Of a stretch of 64,000 bases of DNA, positions 34,049 through 46,817 are shown piece after piece (the stretch's first letter is position 1; every line of letters begins with the position of its first letter). Origin of the DNA: Corylus avellana (Eukaryota > Streptophyta > Magnoliopsida > Fagales > Betulaceae); NCBI RefSeq assembly GCF_901000735.1, contig NC_081542.1:13415180-13479179 (forward strand). The letters are read 5' to 3'. Below the pieces are notes generated by a model. The model worked only from the letters and a program-made list of their open reading frames with translations. It did not search any database and was not told where the DNA came from. A program made the translations under genes and the position numbers.

Positions 34049-34640
34049 TGTAACAACCCCGACAGGAAAAATCAATTAATTGGTAAAATTGACCCCATGA
34101 TTTGTCTCCGAGCCCTATCCCTCACGAGACAAGACTCAGGAATCATAATCTCTCCTACATGAGAGAATTCAGCGGAAGACTTCTAAACTATAGGAAAGGA
34201 GAACAATAATTAAAATAACCACACATTCATACACCAGAGTAAACATAATACCTCATATCATAAAGATAGGTCATCAAATGTATCGGTCATAAGACCATCA
34301 TCAAAAATAAAAGATTACAAACCCAAATCATAATTGTCTTACAAAAAATCAACAGATCAAATCTTAAGCTTAAGTAAGGCTAAAGAGATAATAATGTCCA
34401 CCATCTCTGCTCAGGTGGTTCCTCCATCATCCTCTATGGACTTCAACCAAACTGAGTCTATTTCCTAAAAAATGACTCGGATCAGGTTCTGCGCAATCAC
34501 CCATGTCGGGTCCAAAGGCATCTTCGTCTAGGCTAACTAAACCGCGCAATAATTCGTAATGGAGGAGGAAACATAAAAACAAAAGGGTAAGTCCAAGGAC
34601 TTAGTGAATGTTAATGCATATAAGAAGGCATTTTAGAATC
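34049..34640 (+). repeat. Direct repeat of 33415-33960
   Basis: Starts TGTAACAACCCCGACAGG and then matches 33430-33960 (ATCAATTAA.TGGTAA, GAGAGAAT.CAGCGGAAGACTT, ATCTCTGCT..GTGGTTCCTCCATC) in the same orientation, more diverged. It looks like two LTR 5' parts side by side. Confidence 0.65.
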
Positions 34641-34689
34641 ACAAGTCCAAATTACTGCAGCATTTGGCTGATACTAATTATATACCTTA

Positions 34690-35986
34690 GAAGATTGACA
34701 AACTTTTTTTTTTTTTTCATACCTTTTCTAAGCAAAAAAAAAGGTAAGAGATAAGACGAAATGTGAAAACTCTAATTAAATGTGACCATAGTAACTTGCA
34801 CCTGTTGAAGAACCACTTGAAGGCCTATAGACGATATGGGAGCTGCAAACGCTCTCTAAACTAAAAGGGAAAACTTTACTAAGGACCCCCAAATTTCTAC
34901 CCGTTTTGAAATATCCCCCCTGAACTTCAAAATCTCTCAATTTAGTCCCCTGAACTTTCAATTGCTTTCAATTTGGACCCTTCCGTCAAATTTTAAAAGT
35001 CACATGACGTTTATACCCCTGACTTTTGTATAAAATTCCAACTCTAAAACGTTTTTTTATTTAAAAAAAAAAACAAAAATTAGGGATATTTTGGTCTTTT
35101 TTGAATTTTTTAACGGCTAAAATTAACGGAATGGTCCAAATTGAGAGCATTTGAAAGTTTAGGGGACTAAATTGAGAGATTTTGAAGTTCAGGGGGGGTA
35201 TTTCAAAACGGGTGAAAGTTTGGGGGTCCTTAGTGAAGTTTCCCCAAACTAAAATTAACCAGAATTGAACACAGCTCCACCAAAATCTCTTAATAGATTG
35301 TTAAACATCATTCTAACTAGCTAAGCATCATGTAATCACATCAACTTATGAAACCGAGATCACATATCCAGAAAAAGGTTGACTTAGAGACCTCAATACC
35401 ATTTAGTTTTGCAGAATGCCATTGTCCCTGAAAATACATGAGAAACTAACAAAAACTATAAGTGCCTATAATTTTCAATTGATTATTTTAAATATTATGA
35501 GCTCATAATATCATTTTCCATGGGGCCACCTATATCATGGTTTGTAGCCATATAGTCAACTGCTGGTGCTTTCATGCTAGTTTTATGATGTCTTCTCTTT
35601 TCAATAACGCTCCAAAGTTTGGTGGGGGTGAAGAAATTCGTGGTGTTGATTCGGTTCAATAATTTTTGTATTTTTATTTTTTCATTTTAACTAAAAAATT
35701 ATTTTTATTTATTTATTTTAGCTACATACATTTTCAAAACATTTATTTTTCACTTTGTATTTTAGTTATCCTCCTACACTATTAAATGTTCTTTATCAAT
35801 GGTTTCTTTATTCTTTCTCCAATAATCATATTTTTGAAAATTTGTTTATTCTTAAATCATTATTTTCAAAACTCCGTCTCTTCTCAACAGTCATATTCTT
35901 TAAAGTTCGTGTAGAGAGGGACAATATACTTTAGTTGAGAAAAATAAAGAGAGAGGAAATGAGAAGAGAATAAAAACAAGTAAAGA

Positions 35987-36024
<38 letters not shown>

Positions 36025-36810
36025 TTCAATGCTCACCACTGTAGCAGCTCAACAATTTTTTTGTAAAATTAGCTAGTGGGATGTGAATCATTTTTTAATC
36101 AAAGTTTTTTTTTGACTAGCCCAATAGCTAGTTGGCAATACATTTATGCAAAATTTATACCCTATGAAACCATCCTATTCACAAAATAATTTGATATATA
36201 AATAGCAAGGCATATGCGTCAAAATCACTTTATTATAGTGATGATTTAGTGAATCACAAGAAGAAAAGATCATCATATAGTCTCACTGAACATGCAACAA
36301 TGGCGGTAGTTTAGTGGTCTTATTTAAGAAAATTTATATAAAATTAGACACGTAGTAAGACGTGAGTTCGACTCTCTAGAATGAAAAATTACTAACGTAA
36401 ACCTAATTAGTATTATCCGCTCTTTGTTAAGATAAAGTTCCATGCCCAAGACTACTGCTCCAAAAAGAAGTCCCTCTAGCTGTTCAATCTACATCACCAA
36501 AAAGTTTTCTCGATGCAATATGTGTCCCTCACTGCACTCTCCGCCGCTCGTTTTAACCTTTTCTTTTAACTATTTACATGCAGTGAATTTTGCATAGGTT
36601 TTTGGAATTTTGGGTTTGGGTTTGGGTTAAAAAACATTGGCTTTCCAAACTAGGCACTGTGTAGAGAGAGACGGTTGCAAACAGAAAATCATTACCAGAT
36701 TGGGCTGCATGGCAGGGAGGGACAGTCCAGCAAAATCCTCCCAATTCCTCGTTGGACTTTTGAGGTGGGCTGCGTGTTTTGGTGGGCCTCCTTATGGGCT
36801 TTTTTGTTGG
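34690..36810. repeat. Third copy of the CGEP-array spacer
   Basis: Matches 6890-8490, 10740-12380 and 12380-12690 in order: GGCCTATAGA.GATATGGGAGCTGC, then CATGCTAGTTTTATGATGTC, then the TA run, then GTTCAATCTACATCACC, then GGGACAG.CCAGC. It is interrupted by a MITE at 34867-35245. It ends in the promoter-side sequence of the CGEP pseudogene but no CGEP exon follows. Confidence 0.8.
34867..35245. mobile_element. Mutator-type MITE, 379 bp
   Basis: The left end GGGAAAACTTTACTAAGGACCC and the right end, its complement with few changes, continue through ACCCGTTTTGAAATA and ATTTAGTCCCCTGAAC on both sides. A perfect 9-bp duplication AAACTAAAA flanks it (34858-34866 and 35246-35254). The matching sites in copies A (about 7073) and B (about 10919) are empty. 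Confidence 0.9.
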
Positions 36811-37080
36811 ATAACCATTCACCTCCAATATTGGAGTATGCAGGTTGAAGAACAAATCTAAGAATTTTGGTGCAAGAATAAACAAAGTAATTTGTCTAAA
36901 AGATGTGATTAGCATTAACCTTTTTATTTATTTCCCTACCGTTATTTTTTTAAAAAAAATTTATTTTACAAAGAGGTATTTTTGTTATTTTTTCTTCCTC
37001 CGTTACGGTACATTGCAACTTTTTAAAGTTTAAGAAAATATTACAAATTGTGTATTAATTTGAGGAGAGTAAATGTAGTT

Positions 37081-37130
37081 TTTATTATTATTATTATTAT
37101 TATTGTTGTTGTTGTTGTTGTTGTTGTTGG
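37081..37130. repeat. TTA / TTG microsatellite
   Basis: ATT repeats followed by GTT repeats; a shorter version is at 48138-48171 in copy 2. Confidence 0.9.
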
Positions 37131-38037
37131 GCCTTAAATTAAAGTTTTATCTATTGTATAATTGGGATTAAATTTTAATAGATGTGATACCATATATACC
37201 GTTGATTACAATAAAATAAAATCTTAACCGTATAATAAATCATTTTAATTGCACTTAAAATGAGAAAATGCTATTTCCTTAGTTAGTATAATATAAATAA
37301 TCAATGGCCTTTAAATCAAAGGGCCATTCCATTTTCCATTAAAATGAGATAATGAGCAAGGCTATTGATTTAAACTCCACATGCCACACGAGTTTAATTA
37401 TTGAGCATTAAATGAAAAAAAAAAAAAAAAAAAATGTTAGTTTGTGTAAGGCCATTATTACAATGAGCCCAAACTGGAGCAATCTTTGAGTGGCTCTAGC
37501 CTACCCTAAAGGTCCAACACTCATGGCCGGTTGACAGGACATTATATTTTAAATTATTTATTTTTATTAAAAAAAAAAAAAAAAAAAAACCACTTATTTT
37601 CTGTGTCCTCCAAATTGCTTGAGTGTCAGGCCTAGCTTTAGATCATCAGAGTCTATCCTTACCAAAGATATTGTGAGATTATTTGTTACGGACTTAATTG
37701 CTTAAGCACGTAATAGATAGATTAAGGGTAGGTCGAAGATTCCTAATACCTTTCTAATCAATTGAAAAGTTGAATTATTTATTTTTGTTTAATTTTATTA
37801 ATAAATTTGGTCTCTTTAAATAGAGACTTACAACACATAATAGATATAAAAGACTAATGGATTATATTTAAATTATAAATCTAATTCTGTAAAGATAACT
37901 TATTATCTCTAAATATTTTAATTTTAAACTACTTCTATTACTAGACTTGTAACATTATTCATCTAGCCAAGAGTAATTATTTTGTGAGAAACTATCACTT
38001 TGTTTATGTGTCCAAGTCTCCAACTATATTCAACGAG

Positions 38038-38217
38038 GAATGTTACAGTTGTTCTTATTTTTTTACACAATTTTTTTTTACACCTATACGTGGCTTTTAA
38101 AACTATCATTGAATCAAAATTAATAAAGATTAATCTCATATTCAATAGTAATTTTAAAAGCAACATATGAATATGAAAAAATTGTGTAAAAAATTGAGAG
38201 TAAGTATAACATTATTC
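38038..38217. mobile_element. Short MITE with AATGTTA ends, copy 1
   Basis: AATGTTACAG and TTTTTTTACACAATTTTTT on the left are mirrored by AAAAAATTGTGTAAAAAATT and TAACATT on the right. The second copy is at about 49139-49317. Boundaries are approximate. Confidence 0.55.
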
Positions 38218-41200
38218 ATATTAAACCACATAATATTCGTTTCAAAATTACTATTTGCTATTTAGCCAACATATCTATTTTTCCGTTTGGGTTTAGTCTT
38301 TTAGAGGTTTCAAAACATGCGATTTGAAAAAATGGTAATTTTAAAACGTAATTATGAAAATATATATTTTTTAAAACATAATTAAACGTTTGGTAAGATC
38401 ACTCGTTTTTTAAAAAACGCACCTACTCGAAAACATATTTTCAACTTGCGTTTGGACTACGAAATTACAGGGCCAAATCAAATCCACTCAAGTTTGAGCA
38501 ATTTTTCACTCCTTTTGGATTGACGTATTTTATCATACTTCAAATCTTGGCACCAATTTTTAAAAACGCACATTAAATTGCAAACTGTCACTTTTTTTCA
38601 AATGTATTCTAAAATTTGAGTAGGTCTAACCAAATCGTCTAACTAAAAGGGTGCTATATATAAGCGTTAGGAAGTTGGCAAATCTGTCATACAAAGCGAG
38701 AAACCAATTATGCTGCACATGGTCTAGTAAAAGCTACAATAAAACAAGCCATATATTATGTATGGATGGAAGAAATTTTCAGTTATATCCGTAACTTTCG
38801 GCTCTAAATTTTTCAACAATGAATAAAAAATGAAATTTTTTTACAAAAAAAAATAAAATTACAATTTTATTTAAAAGATGAGTTACTGTATAATTTTCAA
38901 GTGTTTCCCATGAAAGTGGCTTCATCATCCATAGGGAGATTGTTCCCTGACAGTTCCCATTGCACTCAATAGAGGGAACCACGTCATGGTCGCCTCGGTC
39001 GTTTTCTTCCTTAATTTTCTTTCATCATTTCGTCATCCATATCATAATCATCATCATCAATCATCATTTTTAATCACTTTCATATTATAAAATCCATTAA
39101 TCCAATCCTCATTTCTACTTAATTATTATTATGATATATATTGGAGCAATAGTTTATGATTGTATAAGAGAGGTCACCCATGTAATTAATTATGATTATG
39201 CAAATGGGAATCCTTTCTCTACCGTTGGATTTCAAAAGTTCTTATCCCTATTCACTTAAATCTACACTAAATTACGATTTCCTAAATGCCTAATGATAAT
39301 GGGCTACCACATGAGATGTATTTGTAACAACTAACAACTTCTGACAATTATTTCGCAAGAAAAAAATAATAATAATCTTTTTTAATATGGACAGCTTATG
39401 GCTCCTTCTAATGATCCCTGTTCAGTTAACTTCTGACAATTAATTTTTTTATTATCCCTATTTTACTTAACTAACAGTTGCCCCATCTATCAAATAATTG
39501 TTTTTTTTTTTTTTGTAATTGTTTTAAAGTATTAGTAGAAGTAATGATATACGCTATATTTTTCGTGTTCGCGTGTCAATATATGGGCTATAAGATTATA
39601 TACGTCAATTATAATTCAACGTATTTAATTAAATGGGTAAAATCCTACAACAGTAACACTTTAATTTTATATTCGGTTCATGCATGTCGGGTTCACAAGT
39701 CATGTCAAAAATTGTTAATTATTATATTGCATGTTGGGTTTGGGTCGTATCGAGACATGCGTATAAGACATAAGTCAACCATAACTCCACCCGTTCAATT
39801 AAACTTGCTTTCTTCCCCAATACCCAACAAATTCCTTTAATTAAACCCATTGCTTCCACAATTTTCCCCTTTTCTGCGACATTAGAGACATGGAGCCTGT
39901 GAGGTTTGAAATAAAGTAAGAACAATTTAATTATCATAAAGCATTGTTAAAATATGAGGAATTGGTGCAGTTTTCATAAATCATGATGGAGATTGGTCTT
40001 GGTCTTGGTCTTTTTAAGGGATGAGGCCCATTTTATTTTGTCTCTAAGGGTTGATTGGTCTGTCTTGATTTTTCATAAAGGAACAAGTATACCCAATGAC
40101 CAATACAATGGTCGAGTCCTCTTTGTTTAAGGGCTTTCTTCAACTCCACTCTAACATTACTTCTTCTGGTTTTCTTTTGTTGTTTTGAAAAATTGCAGCT
40201 TAAGTTAATCTGAAAATATAGTTATCTTCTCGAGCCGGCATTTTTCATCAATTTTAATGCCAGACAGGTAGAGGAGAGCAACAAGACGGTTTTAACCAGC
40301 TTGCAAATCCACCCACCCATAAGGGTAATGGATGGATTTTCCCCCCATTACACGGTATGGGAAAATAGGTTAGAAAAAAATCTGCCCATTAGCAACTGAT
40401 TCATAAGGCAATTAATTGAATTTATCGGTTCGCCTGTGTGTAGATACGGGTGGCTTTCGCCTCCAATTAATAAGCAGTTAGATAGTGAAATCCACCTCCT
40501 GTTAAGGTGAATACAGTGGCGGAATAAGGTCACAAGTGATAGAATGAAAACTTCCCTTAAAGTTATCTAATCCAAAATTTCTCCGGGTTCCATTAAGTGC
40601 CTTTATTATTGGGTTATGATAATTGGATGATTTACCCCATATCAAGACCATAATAAGAAGATGGGTATGTAGCCAACACATGCCTAATTTGTCTATTGAT
40701 TTGAAGCACCTCAAAAAGGAAATTTGAAAGTTGAATCAATTTGACATCAAAGGGAATGGATTGGACACACTATTTAATTAGAAAAATTGTCATTAATCTT
40801 GGACCAAATACTCAAGTGATGCCCACTTTAATAAAATTTGGTCTTACCTAACATTTAAAGTATAATCCATGTTACTTTTGAAGCTTGTTGATAAGAGAAG
40901 TAGGTGGAGGTGATTATAAACACCCATGTGATACTTCTTTACTCAAGAGAGAATCTAATTAATACTTACCTAAAAAATAAATAAAATAAAAAATCCAATA
41001 AACCCAATAGATACCTCACATGCAATGTACCAAGTTTGGTGGTGTTCGTATTAATCAATTAATAATGAGACTTAATCATCCAAGACCACACATTCATTGT
41101 ACATAGCTTTCTTTGTCCTAATACCCAATGAAAAGGTAAACTAGTGGAGCCAAAGTGAACACATTAGACAACATTTTGTGCAACCTTATTTAAAAGGACA

Positions 41201-41660
41201 TTATTAAATGTTTGTAAAGGGGTGCAAATTAAACATTGACATGGTTTTAGATTAAATATAAGGGCCATTATGTTAAATAATGGTAAATTGTAATTATAGT
41301 TTTGAAGGATTTTTTTTTTCTTTATTTTTTTTTTTTTTTATTATTATTATTTTAGTGCAAACAGAATATTAGATATGTGGTCTCGATTTGACCACAAAAA
41401 GAATTTATCAGTAAAGGCAACTCCCACCCACATTTTAAGAATTTTCACTATACATAATCTTAGCTATCAATGACTTTACGTGGTGCTGTTATCAATGCCT
41501 TAAATAACCCAGCAGAAATTGCCTCGCATTATTTTTTATTTTAAATTTTTTAACCACAAACTCATATTATAAAACATGAGAGCACCGACCAAAAGATAAC
41601 TTCATTACCTGATAACCATGTTTTGATAACGTATACATATCATCATTACCCTATACACTA

Positions 41661-41990
41661 AGGGTGCATTTGAGATTACGATTTCGCAATAATAATTTAT
41701 ATTTTAAAAATATATTACAAAATATATGACGTTTGACATTGTAATTTTAAAAACACTTAATATAAAATAAGAAGAAGAAAAAAATCTGCGATTTTTATAA
41801 AAATGTTAAAGGGTACATGTTTTAAAAAATACGAATTTAAACCAAAATTATGATTTCGCATAACAAATATTTGATAAAAAAAAATTAACATATTTTATCA
41901 AACGCCTTTGTAATTTTCAAAAGTAACACTTTTAAATACGTAATTTTTAAAATTGCACTTGTTAAAATCGCAATCACAAACAGACCCTAA
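41661..41990. mobile_element. GCGATTT-type MITE, copy 1
   Basis: Left AAGGGTGCATTTGAGATTACG, right AATCGCAATCACAAACAGACC, which are inverted and imperfect. It is much more diverged from its counterpart at about 52815-53150 than the surrounding duplicate is. Confidence 0.6.
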
Positions 41991-42284
41991 GAATGATAGT
42001 CCAAGTGATTATTGAGTTCCTTCTCACCTTCTGCTGCTAAAATTGTAAAATCAAATAATTTTACAGGTGAAAATGGTGAGTTTATGGCTTAGTAAACAAA
42101 ACATCCCATTAATATTGTGTGACATGAGCCCCCGTTTCAATTTAAAATTCCTCTTTTTGTTTGTCAAATTCATTTTAAATATAAGTCGGCTCTCATAGTA
42201 CAATATATATTAAAAATATGTAATGCTTAAACAAATGTTTAAGTGAAATTTTGCTTTACTTTGATTTTTCAAATTATGGTTTGT

Positions 42285-42432
42285 TAAGCATACTGTCTCA
42301 CTTAACACTGGGTCGTTAGGCGTACTCCCTCATGTAATAACGGGATGTTAAGTCTACACTTCTACTTAATTTTGGGTTATTAATTAAACGTACTTTTCTA
42401 CTTAACACTGGGTTGTTAGGTATACTCTCCCA
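42285..42432. repeat. Four imperfect tandem units of about 40 bp
   Basis: Units of the type CTTAACACTGGGTCGTTAGG..GTACTCCCTCA, with alternating versions (TAATAACGGGATGTTAAG). Matched at about 53445-53595 in copy 2. Confidence 0.7.
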
Positions 42433-43526
42433 CATAGGTCTATGGCATTTCGAAACCAAAATTAATTAATTAGTAATTAATCTCAAATATGCAGCGCGAA
42501 AATGTATAAGCGATATTAGCATTGCCTCTATTTTTTCTTTCTATCTTTCTTTCTTCTCCACTAGAGCCTCTAAAAATACATAAAATGTTGTGATTTACTC
42601 TTATCTCGCAATGTACAACAATTGCATTATTAAACACATAAAACTAGCACTACAAGACCCGGGCCAGTGAAATCGCAAGGTTTAAACATGCATTTATGGA
42701 TAAGTTATGCTTAGGAGAAATTAAGGTATTGTACGTAAGAAATCATTCAATAGTAAAAGAAAAGAAAAAAAAAATCATGTTGACGAAGTGCACAATATAT
42801 ATGTATATATATCACGTGCCATAATTATCTTTCATATGACTTATTTGTGCCCCTATCATCTTCGACGTAGAGTTTGTGTGTTTTGTGAGAAATAGGGTAC
42901 AATCCAATGCTATGGTACTGTACATGGCCAGCTACCCACTAGTCAACTTAAGTTAAGTTGCCATGTGCCTCTTTTTCATAATGTATTTACCTACACTTTT
43001 AAAGAGAATTTGCTTGAAAGATTTTCCATTAGGGTGTTGGGCAAAGTTTTATTGGAACTTACAAATTGTTCATTCAAAGATAGAACCTTTGATGCTTTCG
43101 GTAACATGAGCTTTCATAAACATCAAACATAGGTGATTAGGTCGATCTCACCCACCGTTGATGTTTAATAATCTCTTGTAGCGTACTTATTTTATGAGAA
43201 TGAGTGATTTGTCTTCATAGAGTGTTAAAATCAAGTTCCAAACCCCCAAAGTAAAATAAAAAACACATTTTCTTTTTAGTCAGAAAATTATTACCACAAG
43301 CATTGGAAAATAAAAATACTATTAATTAAAGTAGTAATAAAAGTTGCAATGATTAAGGAAAATAAACATTTTGATGCTATGAAATAACCTTATTTTAAAT
43401 TAATCAATGCTAATTTAAATAGAAAATTCTAATATTCCTTTGGGTTGAGGTTACATCATGCATGAATTTACTAAATAACTTTATTAATACAACTGGTAAA
43501 TTTAAACACTAACAAATTAAGATTTT

Positions 43527-44233
43527 GGGAAAAGTTCACATACCCCCTCAAACTACCACTCAATTGACAATGTCTCCCTCAAACTTTAAATTGCGACAAT
43601 GTACCTCCCAAACTACCAAAACATTGTCAATGTCCCCCTCATTGACGAAACTACCCTTAGTAAAAAAATTTAAAAAAAAAATACTAAAATTTCTGGAAAA
43701 ACCTAAAATTTTAAAAAAATATATATCTTTTTATTAGAAAAAAAAAATTAAAAAATTTCGATTTTTTTTTATTTTATTTTTTTATAAAAATTGAAAAATT
43801 TTCGTTTGTTTTTAAAAAAAATGTTTTCTTTTATAAATTTTAAATAAAAATTTCCATTTTTTTTAAAAAAATAAAATATTTTCATTTAAAAAAAATAAAG
43901 TTTTCATTTTTTTAAAACATATTTTAAAAAAATCTAAAAAAAAAAATTGATTTTTTTGAAAATAAAAATTTCGGTTTAAAAAAAATCATTTAAATATTAA
44001 AATAATTTTTTTAAAAAAATTAAAATTTTTGTTTTAATTTTTTTTTTTTGGAATTTTAGGGGTATTTTTGTCACATTGATAAATATATAGGGGCATTTTG
44101 ATCTTTTTGCTAGCTTTGGGGGGCATATTGACAATATTTTGGTAGTTTGGGAGGTACATTGTCGTAATTGAAAGTTTAGGGGGGGACATTATCAATTGGA
44201 TGGTAGTTTGAGGGGGGTATGTGGACTTTATCC
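43527..44233. mobile_element. Mutator-type MITE, 707 bp, copy 1
   Basis: Terminal inverted repeats of about 110 bases (GGGAAAAGTTCACATACCCC at the left, complement at the right) around a core of A/T runs. A perfect 9-bp duplication TAAGATTTT is at 43518-43526 and 44234-44242. No coding capacity. Confidence 0.92.
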
Positions 44234-44715
44234 TAAGATTTTCATAGCTGTGGGCATAGGAAAATTTTATTTTTAGTGATAATTTACAATTATATTCTAT
44301 TTAAATCATAAATATAATAACCTTCCTATAGAACCAAGTCATTAAATGTATCAATTAATTACAACATAGACGTTAATTATCTTTATCAAGTTTACGTAAA
44401 TTATCTTTATTTGATCATCACTATAAAATTAGGCATGTTATACATCATTCTCTATCAAATCTTTCAATCATTCCTTTTGTAAATCTACAATTGGATTCAC
44501 CCATCCCTTGTACAGAGATGGGTGAAAAATGAGATGAACAATGGTTTTTATAATTTCTCTTATAAAATCAGGTTTTTATGGCTACTCCAAAAAAATATTC
44601 TAACTATCACAGCTTCAATAACATTTAATTACCATATAGATGTCAAAATCATTTATAAAGTTTTATAAATTTTTCTTTATGTGATTATCATCATGGCTTA
44701 GGATCTTGTGACTAC

Positions 44716-44820
44716 TTTTTTTTTTTTTTTTTTTTTTTATTGTTGACTTGTCCACGTAATGAGAGGGAATTCTGCTTCATGATGCATGATCTTCAGTCGA
44801 TTGAGTTAATCACTTAGGAC
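44716..44820 (-). mobile_element. SINE-like element 2, copy 1
   Basis: Minus-strand orientation: T run at 44716-44738, then a head with AACTCAATCGACTG in place of the A box. Flanked by GATCTTGTGACTAC (44702-44715) and GATGTTGTGACTAC (44821-44834). More diverged than its neighbour. Confidence 0.65.
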
Positions 44821-44834
44821 GATGTTGTGACTAC

Positions 44835-44959
44835 TTTTTTTTTTTTTTTTTTTTTGACATGTCCGCACAAGAGGAGTGAAATGGAAGAATGTGATTCAAA
44901 CTAGTGACTTCTGTTTCATGAAGCATAGTTCTCAACCAATTGAGCTACTCTTTAAGGAC
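44835..44959 (-). mobile_element. SINE element 1, copy 1
   Basis: On the minus strand: TAGCTCAATTGGTTGAG (A box), about 30 bases, CTAGTTTGAATC (B box), CTTGTGCGGACATGTC and an A tail (plus-strand T run 44835-44855). Flanked by GATGTTGTGACTAC on both sides (44821-44834 and 44960-44973). Confidence 0.8.
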
Positions 44960-46049
44960 GATGTTGTGACTACTCTTAAGTCACTATGATATGCGTTACT
45001 TTATGATGGCATCATAAAGCTTCAATCTTTAATACTGATCATATACAAAAATATTTTTGAAAATACCTTCAGCCATATTTGCTCGAACGAAACATAGTAA
45101 CAGTCTAACAGAAACTTGAAGAAAAAATTAAAAGAGATATCTTCTAACCTATCCCTAGTTACCCTTGTAAAGGTTAGGTTAGAGATCTCCTATCATAATT
45201 TTACTTTATTTATTTATTTATTCCATTAAAGAATAAAAATTTAATTTCATAAATAATTACCCTATTTGAAATAAATTACCAAAGATCTTAATTTGTGTCT
45301 TGAAATGAAGTGCACACTCTAATTAATAGGGGATTTCTAACAATATATCATATATTTTTTATGCAGTAATTTAAACATATTTTAAGAAATAAATATGCCA
45401 ATCACAATCTGTCTTCTCAAAAATTGTTTTGCTTTTTTCTGTAACATGGATAGTTCAGTTGTTTTATACTGATTATGATCAGTAAAAACGTTGAAAATGC
45501 TAATCTTGCTTTATGAATCATTATAGGAGATTTTTATTTTTATTTTTTATTTTTTTGTCGTTTTTTCAACAATTCATATTTAATTCTTTTTTCTTTCTTT
45601 TTTTTCCTTGTTAAAAACTATAAAAGATGTCCTATAATTTTTTTTTTTATTTATTATTATTTTTTTTTACAACACCTATACCAAATCCATTTTTGAAACT
45701 TTCATATTCTGATAGATGAGATGCAATGATTAATTATTAGGACGGTCAATTTTTTATACAACCTGCGAATTCGTCATGAAATTAAAAAATTATGAGTTGA
45801 GTTATAATTGACTTATAAAATTAAAAAATTATAATCGAAATTTTTTAACACATTTAATAAAATAGACCAATTATAATTCACTTATATAGTATTATATATA
45901 TATATATATATATATATGCCTAAACACACACGCAAACACAAATTACCGCCACCACCCATGAATTATGATTGAAAGGGTGCACCTAGACGGTTGATTTGTA
46001 AAGATGCAATCAATATAATGAATCTATCTTTTTCTTTGTTCTTTCTGAA

Positions 46050-46050
46050 A

Positions 46051-46082
<32 letters not shown>
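46050..46082. repeat. GA microsatellite
   Basis: About 14 GA units; counterpart at 57535-57559 is shorter and interrupted. Confidence 0.9.
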
Positions 46083-46717
46083 TATGGAGATTTGAGTGAT
46101 TTATAGAAGACATAAATGAAAAAACTGAATTTCCACTTGGTGGGATTGACCCAATCGGCACAAGAGGCCAAAAGCTGCTCCTAGTTGTTGACCTAACGCA
46201 CAAAAGGCCAAAAACCCATTGTGGCCCGCACGTTACAAAGAGAGAAAATTAAAAAAAAAAATGGCCTATTCAATTGAATACAGACAGAAAGACACACATA
46301 GAGAAAGAAAGAAAAAGAAAGAGGAAAAAGGAGAGAAAGGAGAGCGGAGAAAGAAAGACAACTTGTAGTAAGCAACACGGCAAATATGTTTGGTGTAGTT
46401 TGTATGTGTGTGCCACATGCTCATATAAGGACAATTTATTCATCCAAATATACAACCACTACTCATACTCACTACCCTCCCTCCTCCTACTTTTTATTTA
46501 TTTATTTATTTTTCAGGATAATTACAAAGCACTTGAGTGATAATTACTAAAACCTTTTCTCGGGTGATATATATATATATAAATTAGGTTTGTTTGAATG
46601 ATTTTCTATTGTCGCTAGCGGTTGTTTTCTGTTTTAAATTATGATTTGTTTGGAATTGTGTTTGTAGACCTCAAAATTACATTTAACACCCTAAAAACTC
46701 GTTTTTTTTTTATAAAA

Positions 46718-46817
46718 NNNNNNNNNNNNNNNNNNNNNNNNNNNNNNNNNNNNNNNNNNNNNNNNNNNNNNNNNNNNNNNNNNNNNNNNNNNNNNNNNNN
46801 NNNNNNNNNNNNNNNNN
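46718..46817. other. Assembly gap (100 N)
   Basis: Exactly 100 N, at the right end of copy 1 of the large block. Confidence 0.99.

Larger units (their letters stand above)
36570..46717. repeat. Large duplicated block of about 10 kb, copy 1
   Basis: Matches 47720-58185 in order and orientation. No gene was recognised in it; it holds MITEs, SINEs and microsatellites described separately. It ends at an N gap. Confidence 0.9.

Noticed and set aside
38779..39000. Possible hairpin or microRNA precursor around GTTCCCTGACAGTTCCC..GAGGGAAC
   Set aside because: The stem is only about eight bases and no known mature microRNA sequence could be matched from memory.
38640..41600. Long non-coding transcript starting at the TATATATAAG near 38653
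   Set aside because: Only a TATA-like word and high identity between duplicates support it; there is no transcript evidence in the sequence.
42285..42432. Regularly spaced short repeats that might suggest a CRISPR-like array
   Set aside because: Eukaryotic nuclear context, only four imperfect adjacent units without spacers.
44856..44959. tRNA gene suggested by A- and B-box-like words
   Set aside because: No cloverleaf, poly-A tail and flanking target duplications; it is a SINE.
46274..46540. KERKRKRKKERKE-rich open frame, also at 57749-58015
   Set aside because: Product of GAAA/GAGA repeats; conserved only because the block is duplicated.
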